Below are positions 9,164-16,696 of a stretch of 64,000 nucleotides of DNA, one piece after another. This DNA comes from Pacificimonas aurantium (GTDB taxonomy: Bacteria > Pseudomonadota > Alphaproteobacteria > Sphingomonadales > Sphingomonadaceae), in the NCBI RefSeq assembly GCF_020092905.1, contig NZ_JAGSGB010000001.1, positions 248,001 through 312,000 of the forward strand. Direction: 5' to 3'. The first letter of the stretch is position 1, and the number at the start of each line of letters is the position of its first letter. A model generated the notes under the pieces. That model was not told the DNA's origin and searched no databases. It saw only the letters and a list, made by a program, of their open reading frames with translations. Made by a program: the position numbers and the translations under genes.

Positions 9164-10564
9164 CTACGCAGCGGCGGTCAGGCGGCGCGCGGGCCGAACT
9201 TCGGCGGCTGGGGCGGCGCCGGCATCCGCAAGGGTCTCGGTCGCCGCCAGCGGGTCCGTGCCGCTATCCTTCAGGGCGAAGACGCAGCGGTCCCGTCCCG
9301 CGGCCTTGGCGAGGTAGAGGCACTCGTCGGCGCGTTTCAGGATCGCCGCAAAGGGCTCGTCCGGCTCGGGCCAGGCGATGCCCAGGCTGGCGGTAACGCT
9401 GTGCTCTACCTCGGGCACCGCATCGCGAATGGTCCGCGGAAGACGCGCGCGCAGCCGTTCGGCCGTTCCGCGCACGTCCTCGCCGTAAAAGAACAGCGCG
9501 AACTCTTCTCCGCCCAGACGCGCGGCGAAGCAGCCCGGATGCCAGCTCATCGCGCGCGCGGCGGCGACGAGGACGTCGTCCCCGACATCATGGCCGTAGC
9601 CGTCGTTCACCCGCTTGAAATGGTCGAGGTCGAGGATCGCGACGGCGGTCAGGCTGGCGGCGCCCTGCGCATATTCCGCTTCCAGTCCGCGCCGGTTCGC
9701 AAGGCCTGTCAGCGGATCGGACAACGCCGCGCTGCGCATCGCGCTCGCTTCCGCAAGCCCCCGGTCGCGGTCGAGCTTCAGTGTCATGAAGCGATCCGAG
9801 ACACCCATGGCGCCGACCACGATCTCCACGGTCAGCGCCGCGAAGATCAGCGGAATGAAGGCGAGAAAGGAGTCGCCGAGGACCAGGTCGTGATACAGGC
9901 TGATGGCGCAGACGGCGAAAACGCCCGTCCAGGCCGCCGCCTGATAGCGCGCCGCCCGGCTTCCCCGGCGTAGCGCGCCCCCCAGCGCCCAGACCAGCAG
10001 GCCCAGGATCAGGCAGAGGATCACGGTCCGAAACGCGAAATAGCCGGGAATATCCGGCACCAGCATGGCCGGGGTGGTCAGCAGCGTGGCGGGAAACGTC
10101 CAGCCGAGCAGCCGGTGGGTCCGCGGCCCGATGGTGCCGGGCTCGAGATAGCTGCGCAGGAAGGGGCCGGAGGCGGCGATGGCAAGGTCGAAGCCCAGGT
10201 TGAGGATGATCGCATGGACAAGTGTCCCTGCCGCGACGACCGGCGCCAGGTCGAGGGGGGCATGCCCCAGGACCAGCGTCACGATGCCGAGCGCGCGCAG
10301 GCTGTGCCACAGCAGGAACCGCTCTTTCAGCACATGATAGGAGCTGAGGTTATAGGCGATCGGAAACAGGGTTATGCCGATGAAGATACCGGTGACGACC
10401 GCCAGCCAGTCCAGCCGCGCGGTTTCCACCCGCACATGATCGCCGAAACTGACGGCCATCTGGGCGGCAGCGGGCGAGTCGGCGAGCAGCACGACCGCGA
10501 CAACCGCCAGTGCCCCGCCGACGTCGCCTCCCGGCCCCGCTCTCCATGCCCCAATTAGACCCAT
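9164..10564 (-). CDS. Membrane-bound diguanylate cyclase (GGDEF)
   Basis: Makes cyclic di-GMP from two GTP. About 466 residues: a hydrophobic segment at the N-terminus, then six to eight membrane helices (about 50-255) like a 7TM sensory module, then a GGDEF domain with LSDPLTGLANRRG, DLDHFKRVNDGYGHDVGD and the active-site loop GGEEF at 351-355. The RxxD inhibitory site normally five residues before GGEEF is absent; that position reads HPGC, so product inhibition may be lost. Start: the first in-frame codon is TTG at 10585, the ATG at 10564 looks better, but neither has a good ribosome-binding site. It faces the NTF2-like gene with a 39-bp gap. Confidence 0.9.
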   Translation of the reverse strand: MGLIGAWRAGPGGDVGGALAVVAVVLLADSPAAAQMAVSFGDHVRVETARLDWLAVVTGIFIGITLFPIAYNLSSYHVLKERFLLWHSLRALGIVTLVLGHAPLDLAPVVAAGTLVHAIILNLGFDLAIAASGPFLRSYLEPGTIGPRTHRLLGWTFPATLLTTPAMLVPDIPGYFAFRTVILCLILGLLVWALGGALRRGSRAARYQAAAWTGVFAVCAISLYHDLVLGDSFLAFIPLIFAALTVEIVVGAMGVSDRFMTLKLDRDRGLAEASAMRSAALSDPLTGLANRRGLEAEYAQGAASLTAVAILDLDHFKRVNDGYGHDVGDDVLVAAARAMSWHPGCFAARLGGEEFALFFYGEDVRGTAERLRARLPRTIRDAVPEVEHSVTASLGIAWPEPDEPFAAILKRADECLYLAKAAGRDRCVFALKDSGTDPLAATETLADAGAAPAAEVRPARRLTAAA

Positions 10565-10673
10565 GTTAGTTTTGTACGGCGCCAATCGGAAAGGAATGGT
10601 TACCTTGGATCTCTACGAAACGCGGGTGCCAGACAGGCCGCAGATCGTCGCCAAGGGCCCGGCCGCAGCGGAC

Positions 10674-10692
10674 CTGTCGAGATTCTTGACAG
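10674..10692. promoter_or_regulatory. Inverted repeat, candidate activator site for the PEP-CTERM gene
   Basis: CTGTC (10674-10678) and GACAG (10688-10692) are perfect inverted half-sites with a 9-bp centre. The pair lies about 55-70 bp upstream of the -24 element of a sigma-54-type promoter, where an enhancer-binding protein such as PrsR could act. Inference from position only. Confidence 0.3.
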
Positions 10693-10743
10693 AGTTTCGC
10701 GCGCGGCCTTCAAATAATGCTGATTCCTAGGCCGTTATACTCC

Positions 10744-10759
10744 CGGCACCCTTCTTGCA
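10744..10759 (+). promoter_or_regulatory. Sigma-54 (-24/-12) type promoter of the first PEP-CTERM gene
   Basis: CGGCACC-CTTC-TTGCA matches the consensus TGGCACG-N4-TTGCA at all core positions: GG at 10745-10746 and GC at 10757-10758 are exactly 10 bases apart. Transcription would start near 10770 and give a leader of about 57 nt before the ATG at 10827. The same type of element precedes the second PEP-CTERM gene at 61684-61699. Confidence 0.7.
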
Positions 10760-10826
10760 TTGCACAGCTTTTGCGCATCTCGGCGCCTGTCTGCGGTCAT
10801 GAATCGCGGTTTTTTGAAGGGTGGTC

Positions 10827-11420
10827 ATGCTTAAACCTGTCCTTGCCTTTGCGGCGGCCCTCACCGCAGCCACGGCCCAGGCGGTCCCGATTACCTTTGA
10901 CGAGGTGCCTGCCTCCACTCCGGGCGATTTCACGATTGGCGCGTATCGCTTCGACGTGGTCCTCGATGGGGTTCCCGGGCCGATCACCACCAGCCTGGGC
11001 AACAGTTCACCCGCGCTTGGGTTCTACGAATTCGATGGAGAGATCGGCCTGTACGTCACCATCACGCGTACTGACGGAGCCGGATTTTATTTCAGACAGG
11101 CGGACTTTCACAGCGACTTCCTCCAGCAGCCCGACGGGACCCGGTTCTACTATGTCGGCATGGAGGGTGGGTTCGACTCTTTGTCGCTCCCCGACAATAC
11201 GGAAGGCGCGTTCATCCCGGTTCTGGGCAATGGAGAATTGCTTCGCGAACTGCGGCTCGAACTCTACGCGCCGGAAGCGCCCCAGTTCGACAATGGCCGC
11301 TCGGTCGTCCTCGTCGACAATCTGGTTCTCGAAAGCCCCGCCGACGTTCCGGCACCCGCCGCTCTGGGCCTCCTCGGCATCGGCGTCGCGGCCATGGGAC
11401 TTCGCCGCCGCACCGATTGA
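10827..11420 (+). CDS. PEP-CTERM sorting domain-containing secreted protein
   Basis: A 197-residue exported protein. It has a signal peptide (MLKPVLAFAAALTAATAQA) and a C-terminal sorting signal VPAPAALGLLGIGVAAMGLR followed by RRTD: the VPAP motif, a hydrophobic helix and a basic end, as recognised by exosortase. The middle has no recognised domain and is rich in acidic and aromatic residues. I chose ATG 10827 (GAAGGG upstream) over the GTG six bases earlier. No exosortase gene lies in the window. It sits between the diguanylate cyclase and trmD but has its own sigma-54-type promoter, so it is probably not part of the ribosomal operon. Confidence 0.85.
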   Translation: MLKPVLAFAAALTAATAQAVPITFDEVPASTPGDFTIGAYRFDVVLDGVPGPITTSLGNSSPALGFYEFDGEIGLYVTITRTDGAGFYFRQADFHSDFLQQPDGTRFYYVGMEGGFDSLSLPDNTEGAFIPVLGNGELLRELRLELYAPEAPQFDNGRSVVLVDNLVLESPADVPAPAALGLLGIGVAAMGLRRRTD

Positions 11421-11453
11421 CCGCGGCGCCGCGCGCGGCATAGGCCGCAGGGC

Positions 11454-12203
11454 ATGACCTTCGCCGCGACCGTCCTTACCCTCTATCCGGACATGTTCCC
11501 GGGGCCGCTCGGTCAGTCGATGGCAGGACGCGCGCTGGGTGACGGTCTCTGGTCGCTCGACACGGTGCAGATCCGCGACTTCGCCGAGGGCCGGCACCGC
11601 AATGTCGACGACACCCCCGCGGGCGGCGGCGCGGGCATGGTGATGCGCGCCGATGTCCTCGCCCGGGCCTGCGACCATGCACTCGCCGCGCGGCCGCAGG
11701 CACCGCTTCTCTACATGAGCCCGCGCGGCGCGCCGCTGACGCAGCACCGGGTGCGCACGCTCGCCGCGGGGCCCGGCGTCTCCCTTCTCTGCGGCCGGTT
11801 CGAGGGGGTGGACCAGCGCCTTCTGGACGCCCGCCCGATTGAAGAGGTGTCGGTCGGCGACTACATCCTGTCGGGCGGCGAGATGGCGGCGCTGGTGCTC
11901 CTCGACGCTTGCATTCGGCTCGTACCCGGCGTAATGGGCGCGGCCGCGAGTGGTGAGGACGAATCGTTCGAAAACGGGCTCCTCGAATACCCACAATATA
12001 CCCGCCCTTCCGAATGGGAGGGCCGCACGGTCCCTGAAGTGCTGCGATCGGGGGATCATGCGCGCATTTCGGCATGGCGCCAGCGCCAGTCGGAAGAGCA
12101 GACACGGCTACGGAGGCCGGACCTTTGGGAGCGCCATACCGGCGCTCGGGCCCAGTCTCCCTCTGGTGCGCGGCGAGAGAAGCAAGAGGAGGACGAGGCA
12201 TGA
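11454..12203 (+). CDS. trmD: tRNA (guanine-N1)-methyltransferase
   Basis: Methylates G37 of tRNAs with a G at position 36, using S-adenosylmethionine bound in a trefoil knot. The protein has 249 residues. Landmarks are [54 protein letters not shown] and the C-terminal EYPQYTRP. It starts only 33 bp after the PEP-CTERM gene, and its stop overlaps the rplS start (ATGA). In most proteobacteria it follows rimM directly; here the two are 5.5 kb apart. Confidence 0.96.
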   Translation: MTFAATVLTLYPDMFPGPLGQSMAGRALGDGLWSLDTVQIRDFAEGRHRNVDDTPAGGGAGMVMRADVLARACDHALAARPQAPLLYMSPRGAPLTQHRVRTLAAGPGVSLLCGRFEGVDQRLLDARPIEEVSVGDYILSGGEMAALVLLDACIRLVPGVMGAAASGEDESFENGLLEYPQYTRPSEWEGRTVPEVLRSGDHARISAWRQRQSEEQTRLRRPDLWERHTGARAQSPSGARREKQEEDEA

Positions 12204-12658
12204 ACCTCATCCAGCAGATCGAGGCGGAACAGGTAGAGAAGTTCGCCGCCACGAAGGACATTCCGGAATTCCGCGCCGGCGACACGGTCCGCGTGGGCGT
12301 ACGCGTTGTCGAAGGCACGCGTGAGCGCATCCAGTATTTCGAGGGCGTCGTCATCGCCCGCTCCAACAAGGGCATCAGCTCCAACTTCACCGTCCGCAAG
12401 GTTTCCTTCGGTGAGGGTGTCGAGCGCGTCTTCCCGCTTTACGGCCCCAATGTTGCCTCGATCGAGTTGAAGCGCCGCGGTGTCGTGCGCCGTGCGAAGC
12501 TCTACTATCTGCGTGGCCGCTCGGGTAAGTCGGCGCGTATCGCCGAGCGCCGCTATACCGGCCCGACCGAGGCGACGCAGGGCAGCCCGGTGCCCGACGC
12601 CAGCGCCACCGAAGCCGAGAAGCAGGAAGCTGTCGAAGAGATCAAGTCCGAGGACTGA
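12200..12658 (+). CDS. rplS: 50S ribosomal protein L19
   Basis: Large-subunit protein at the 30S-50S interface. From ATG 12200 it has 152 residues: [46 protein letters not shown] and [10 protein letters not shown] are typical. The last about 35 residues are an Ala/Glu-rich extension beyond the usual length of about 115-120, like the tail of S16 in the same block. The start lies inside the end of trmD with AGAGGAGG upstream. A terminator follows at 12693-12728. Confidence 0.96.
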   Translation: MNLIQQIEAEQVEKFAATKDIPEFRAGDTVRVGVRVVEGTRERIQYFEGVVIARSNKGISSNFTVRKVSFGEGVERVFPLYGPNVASIELKRRGVVRRAKLYYLRGRSGKSARIAERRYTGPTEATQGSPVPDASATEAEKQEAVEEIKSED

Positions 12659-12692
12659 TCCTGCGAACGACGCTGCCGTCACGGCATGAAAC

Positions 12693-12728
12693 AGGGGCTC
12701 CGCCGCATCTAAGCGCCGGGGCCCTTTT
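12693..12728 (+). terminator. Intrinsic terminator after rplS
   Basis: A stem formed by GGGGCTCCGCCGC (12694-12706) and GCGCCGGGGCCC (12713-12724), with one bulge and one mismatch, a 6-nt loop and four T at 12725-12728. It closes the ffh...rplS block. Confidence 0.7.
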
Positions 12729-12893
12729 CATGTTGCGGCGTGTGCGCGCCGCGTTCCTCGCCGTTTATCGACCGAATCCGTAGCCCGGTCGAACGCCAAG
12801 GCGCCGAAACTCGACACGGCCTGACGGCCCACCTAGGGCTGCGCGCCCCATTCCTGCCGCCCCCCGCCGGCCGTCACATTCCCGGAGACGTCG

Positions 12894-14330
12894 TTGCCCT
12901 CTTTCTCCCGCGCCCTTCTGCTCGCCACCTGCGCCGGCGGCCTCCTCGCGTCCTGCGCCGCCCCGGCGGAACGCGGCAGCGCCGCCACGGCGCACGCCGC
13001 AGCGCCGTCTCCCTTCACGCCATGTCCCGACGCCGCCGACGCACCCGCCCTCGCCGGGACCGAATGCGCGCGGATCGAGGTGCCGCTCGACCATGCCGCA
13101 CCGCAAGACGGCACCCAAGACGGCGCCCAAGACGGCAGCGTCGAGCTGTTCGTACGGAAATTCCCGGCGGACGGGGCACCGCAGGGCGAGCTCTGGCTGG
13201 TCGCGGGCGGACCCGGCGAATCGGGCGCGTCCTTCTACCCCTTCCTCGACACGCTGCGCGCGGCGGCGCCCGGCTACGACCTTCTCATTCCCGACCATCG
13301 CGGCACCGGCTATTCCGCCCGGCTCTGCCCTGCGGAGGAAAGCGCGGACAGTCCCGGCGGCACCGCCCTCGTGGGCGCGGAATGGGGCAGCTGCTTCGGC
13401 GCGCTGAATGCCGACGCTGCCCGCACCCGCGCCTTTACCATCACCAATGCCGCACATGACCTGTCGCAGCTGATGGAGCGCCTCGGGTCGGGTGGAGAAA
13501 CCTGGCTTTACGGCGTCTCCTACGGCACGCAGCTCGTGCTTCGCACCATGGCCATCGACCCGCCCGCCGGCGTCGACGGCGTCATCCTCGATTCGCTCGT
13601 CCCGCCGGAAGATACCGAACGCTACGATCTCAGCCGCCGCTCCGGGGTCGTGGACGCCGTCGGCCGCACCGTCCTCGCTGAGGAGCAGCAGGATGACCTT
13701 GCCGCGCTGGTCGAGGAGGCCGGGCCCGATGGCCCGCTGGGGCCGCGGCCGAAATATCTCCTGGGCGCTCTGCTCGACCTGCCCGAAACCCGCGCCATGC
13801 TGCCGCGGATCGTCGCCGGGCTAAAGGCAGGCGACACCCGCCCGCTCGGTGCCGCAACGGCGCGGCTGGAGGCGCTCGGCGCCCGCTTCGCACCCTATCC
13901 GCAGGCCCCTTCCTCGATCCCGCTCGTCAGCCTGATCAGCCGCGCGGAGAATAATGCGCGGCCGGGTCTCACCGCCGAACAGATCGCGGCGGAGGAGGAG
14001 GGCTATCTCTTCGCCAGCCCGCTGCCCGGCCAGCTGCTGCAGGGCGGCTTTCCCGCCTATCGGCGCGGCGAGCACTTCGCCCGGCCGCCCGCCAGCCTGC
14101 CGCCGACGCTCGTCCTTCACGGGACGCTCGACCCCAAAACGCCCTATGCCGGCGCGCGCGAACATATTTCGCGGTTCACGGAGGCCGGCGACACCCGCCT
14201 GCTCACGGTGGAGGGCGCGCCGCACTTCATCCTGATGACGGCGCCGGACTGCTTTCGCGCGGGCGTCGGTGCCGTCTTGCGCGGCGACTCGCCCCCGACG
14301 ACCTGCTCCGTGGAGACCTCCGTCGACTGA
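12894..14330 (+). CDS. Alpha/beta-hydrolase lipoprotein of the tripeptidyl aminopeptidase (TAP/SlpD) type
   Basis: Predicted exported serine aminopeptidase, 478 residues. A lipobox LLASC puts the lipidated Cys at 21. The nucleophile is Ser209 in YGVSYGTQ, the catalytic Asp is in HGTLDPKTP and the His in EGAPHFIL, the last within a TAP-like C-terminal domain. WLVAGGPGESG forms the oxyanion region. Six further cysteines in the mature part suggest disulfides. The start is a TTG with GGAG upstream. A small in-frame repeat, three QDG(T/A/S) units, sits at residues 71-82. Together with the two peptidases downstream it suggests proline-rich peptide use. Confidence 0.85.
   Translation: MPSFSRALLLATCAGGLLASCAAPAERGSAATAHAAAPSPFTPCPDAADAPALAGTECARIEVPLDHAAPQDGTQDGAQDGSVELFVRKFPADGAPQGELWLVAGGPGESGASFYPFLDTLRAAAPGYDLLIPDHRGTGYSARLCPAEESADSPGGTALVGAEWGSCFGALNADAARTRAFTITNAAHDLSQLMERLGSGGETWLYGVSYGTQLVLRTMAIDPPAGVDGVILDSLVPPEDTERYDLSRRSGVVDAVGRTVLAEEQQDDLAALVEEAGPDGPLGPRPKYLLGALLDLPETRAMLPRIVAGLKAGDTRPLGAATARLEALGARFAPYPQAPSSIPLVSLISRAENNARPGLTAEQIAAEEEGYLFASPLPGQLLQGGFPAYRRGEHFARPPASLPPTLVLHGTLDPKTPYAGAREHISRFTEAGDTRLLTVEGAPHFILMTAPDCFRAGVGAVLRGDSPPTTCSVETSVD
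13104..13139 (+). repeat. Three in-frame 12-bp repeats in the TAP-like peptidase
   Basis: CAAGACGGCACC, CAAGACGGCGCC and CAAGACGGCAGC follow each other at 13104, 13116 and 13128. They encode QDGT-QDGA-QDGS near the N-terminus of the mature protein. Gain or loss of units would keep the frame. Confidence 0.85.
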
Positions 14331-14482
14331 GCCTGGCAGCGCCCGCAACCGCTCCCCGCTCGCCACCCTGCTCTCTGCACGGCTCTTTTTTGCTAGTGGG
14401 GCCGTCCCTCGACACCGATTCCACCCCTCTCTAGGCCTGTCTCGAGACCAGCGACCAGGCACGGACGGGGAGGAACGGAGCG

Positions 14483-14575
14483 ATGGGCGACGGCATCTTC
14501 TCGACGCTCGGGGGGGGGGGTGGTGACACAGGCCGCCGGATGCAGCTTCACGCGGCTGACGCTCTCTTTGCATAG
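14483..14575 (+). CDS. Possible 30-residue ORF with an 11-G tract
   Basis: An ATG at 14483 has a purine-rich GGGGAGGAACGGAG stretch in front and opens a frame reading MGDGIFSTLGGGGG, then to a TAG at 14573-14575. The run of eleven G (14510-14520) lies in codons 10-13. One G more or less would change the frame after residue 13; in the minus-one reading a stop comes at once (GGG TGG TGA). It may be a small peptide, a phase-variable leader or the decayed start of a lost gene. No homologue is recognised and the coding call is weak. Confidence 0.25.
   Translation: MGDGIFSTLGGGGGDTGRRMQLHAADALFA
14510..14520. repeat. Homopolymeric tract of 11 G
   Basis: Eleven consecutive G bases, the longest homopolymer noticed in the window. 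The surrounding gap, 14331-14698 (368 bp), holds no established gene; it contains only the short ORF described above and the ribosome-binding site of the nitroreductase. A T-rich stretch near 14390 was seen without a clear hairpin. Confidence 0.9.
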
Positions 14576-14698
14576 GTGAGCAGGAGAGTGCGCCGACCGC
14601 TTGTCATATCGGCCATCCGGCAACCCTCCCTCACCTGACGGCTTGGCGTATCAAGACAGGGCAGTAGCCAGCGGCAATGGGAAAGAGGAGCAGCGCAT

Positions 14699-15388
14699 AT
14701 GGGCGGCAATAGCGAAGAAACCTATGAAGAGATCGTACGCGGGCGAAAGTCCATTCGCGGCTTCCTCGACAAGCCGGTGCCGCAGGAGCTTCTGCAGGAG
14801 ATCGTCGAGCTCGCCTGCCGCGCACCGTCGTCCTTCAACAACCAGTGCTGGCATTTCACGGTCGTTACCGGCGATCCGCTCGACGATATTCGGCAGGGCA
14901 ATACCGAGGGCATCCTTGCCGGAAAGCCCGACAGCCGCGAATTTCGGAAGGGCGGCGAGATCGCCGAGGCGCACCGTCACCGCCAGATCGAGGTCGCCAA
15001 GCAGCTCTTCGGAGAGATGGAGATCGCCCGCGACGACAAGGAGGGGCGGCAGGACTGGGTCATGCGCGGGTTCCGCCAGTTCGATGCGCCCGTCAGCGTC
15101 GTCGTCAGCTACGACAAGGAGCTGGTCGGCTCAGACATCGCGCCGTTCGACTGCGGCGCGGTGACCAACGCACTGGTGAACGCGGCCTGGTCGCGCGGGC
15201 TTGGCTGCGTGATCAATTCGCAGGGTATCATGCAGTCGCCTGTGGTGCGCGAACATGCAGGCATTCCCGATGAGGAGGTGATCATGATCTGCGTCGCCAT
15301 GGGCTTTCCGGACCCGGACTTTCCCGCGAACCGCGTCTATACCAACCGCAAGCCGCTCGAGGACACCGTTCGCTTCGTGGGCTTCTAG
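14699..15388 (+). CDS. Nitroreductase family protein
   Basis: FMN-dependent oxidoreductase of the nitroreductase superfamily, 229 residues. The FMN-binding N-terminal motif is RGRKSIRGFLDKPVP (residues 14-28), followed by ACRAPSSFNNQCWHF. Downstream, ALVNAAWSRGLGCVINSQG and ICVAMGFPDPDFPANR are the typical C-terminal elements. ATG 14699 has GAGGAG at suitable distance. The physiological substrate cannot be read from sequence; candidates are nitroaromatics, quinones or enones. It ends 63 bp before the convergent proline iminopeptidase. Confidence 0.88.
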   Translation: MGGNSEETYEEIVRGRKSIRGFLDKPVPQELLQEIVELACRAPSSFNNQCWHFTVVTGDPLDDIRQGNTEGILAGKPDSREFRKGGEIAEAHRHRQIEVAKQLFGEMEIARDDKEGRQDWVMRGFRQFDAPVSVVVSYDKELVGSDIAPFDCGAVTNALVNAAWSRGLGCVINSQGIMQSPVVREHAGIPDEEVIMICVAMGFPDPDFPANRVYTNRKPLEDTVRFVGF

Positions 15389-15451
15389 ATAGCCCCGCCC
15401 GCCTCGATCGCGGCCGGCAAAGGCTCGGTACAGCGCGAGCGCCGCTCCGCG

Positions 15452-16408
15452 CTAGCCGGCGGCAAACCGGTCGGTGGCCGTCACCAGCTCGCTCAGGATC
15501 CCCGGCTCGTCATAGCTGTGCCCCGCGCCCTCGACGATCTTCAGGTCGCCCTTCGGCCACGCCGCCTTCAGGTCCCAGGCATTTTTCAGCGGGCACGGCA
15601 TGTCGTAGCGCCCATGGACGATGACGCCGGGAATGTCGGCGATCTTCCGCGCCTCGGTCAGCAGCTGGCCCTCGCGCAGCCAGCCGCGATGGCGCATATA
15701 GTGGTGCTCGATGCGCGAGAAGGCGAGCGCGAAGTGCCCGCCGGAGAATGTCTCGGTCACGTCCGCATCGGGCAGCAGTTTCACCACCGTCCCTTCCCAC
15801 AGCGCGAAGGCCTGCGCGGCGGCAAGCTGTGTCTCCTTGTCGTCGGACGTGAGGAGGTCGTGATAGACCTCCAGCGGGTCCTCGCCGCGCCGGTCTTGGG
15901 GGATCGGCGCCAGGAACTTCTCATAGGCGTCCGGAAACATCTTCGGCACACCGCTGCGGTAGAACCAGTCGATCTCTTCCTCGCGAAAGGTGAAGATGCC
16001 GCGCAGGACCAGCTCCGTGACACGCTCCGGATGCGCCTCGGCATAGGCGAGGCTGAGGGTCGAACCCCATGACCCGCCGAACACCTGCCAGCGCTCCACC
16101 CCCATCAGCGCGCGCAGCTTCTCGATGTCCGCCACCAGGTGCCAGGTCGTGTTCGCTTCGGTCGACGCGTGCGGCGTCGAGCGGCCGCAGCCGCGCTGGT
16201 CGAACAGCATGATGTCGTACTTGTCGGGGTTCCACTGGCGCCGGTGATCCTCGGATGCCGTGCCGCCCGGGCCGCTATGCAGGAAAACGGCGGGCTTCGC
16301 CCCTTTCGTGCCGCACCGCTCCCAATAGACGCTGTGGCCGTCGCCGACGTCGAGCATGCCGGTCTCATAGGGCTGGATGGGCGGATAGAGGGTGCGCAGG
16401 TCGGTCAT
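15452..16408 (-). CDS. pip: Proline iminopeptidase
   Basis: Cytoplasmic alpha/beta-hydrolase (S33) that removes N-terminal proline from peptides. It has 318 residues, typical length. HSGPGGT (44-50) is the oxyanion HGGPG-type loop, MLFDQRGCGRSTPH is the family signature, Ser113 in GGSWGSTLSLAYAE is the nucleophile, and the Asp and His are in HGRYDMPCP and EGAGHSYDEP. No signal peptide. It is divergent from the DPP-IV-like gene, so both may share a control region at about 16409-16696. Confidence 0.93.
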   Translation of the reverse strand: MTDLRTLYPPIQPYETGMLDVGDGHSVYWERCGTKGAKPAVFLHSGPGGTASEDHRRQWNPDKYDIMLFDQRGCGRSTPHASTEANTTWHLVADIEKLRALMGVERWQVFGGSWGSTLSLAYAEAHPERVTELVLRGIFTFREEEIDWFYRSGVPKMFPDAYEKFLAPIPQDRRGEDPLEVYHDLLTSDDKETQLAAAQAFALWEGTVVKLLPDADVTETFSGGHFALAFSRIEHHYMRHRGWLREGQLLTEARKIADIPGVIVHGRYDMPCPLKNAWDLKAAWPKGDLKIVEGAGHSYDEPGILSELVTATDRFAAG

Positions 16409-16696
16409 CGCTTCCGCTTATCCGCCACGGCGCGCACCGCCAAGCGGTCGCTACACAGCCTTGCGGGCCGATTTTCCCCCTTCCGAAATAGGCAGAACTG
16501 GGCAACGCTTGGCGCCATGACCATGCTTCACAGGACCGCCGCGCCGCTGCCCGCCCCGACCGGACACCTCGCCTCCGCAGGCACACGGGCCCCTTCTGCG
16601 CACGCGCATGCAGGCGCGCACCCGCACATGCGTGCGTTCGAGTGTGACCTTTGTGACTTTCGGGTGGCGGGCCTGCGCCTGCCTTTCGGCGGGGTC

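Noticed and set aside
10686-10715. Sigma-70 promoter TTGACA/TCAAAT before the first PEP-CTERM gene
   Set aside because: The -10 match is poor and TTGACA is part of the CTGTC-N9-GACAG dyad; the sigma-54 element downstream fits better.
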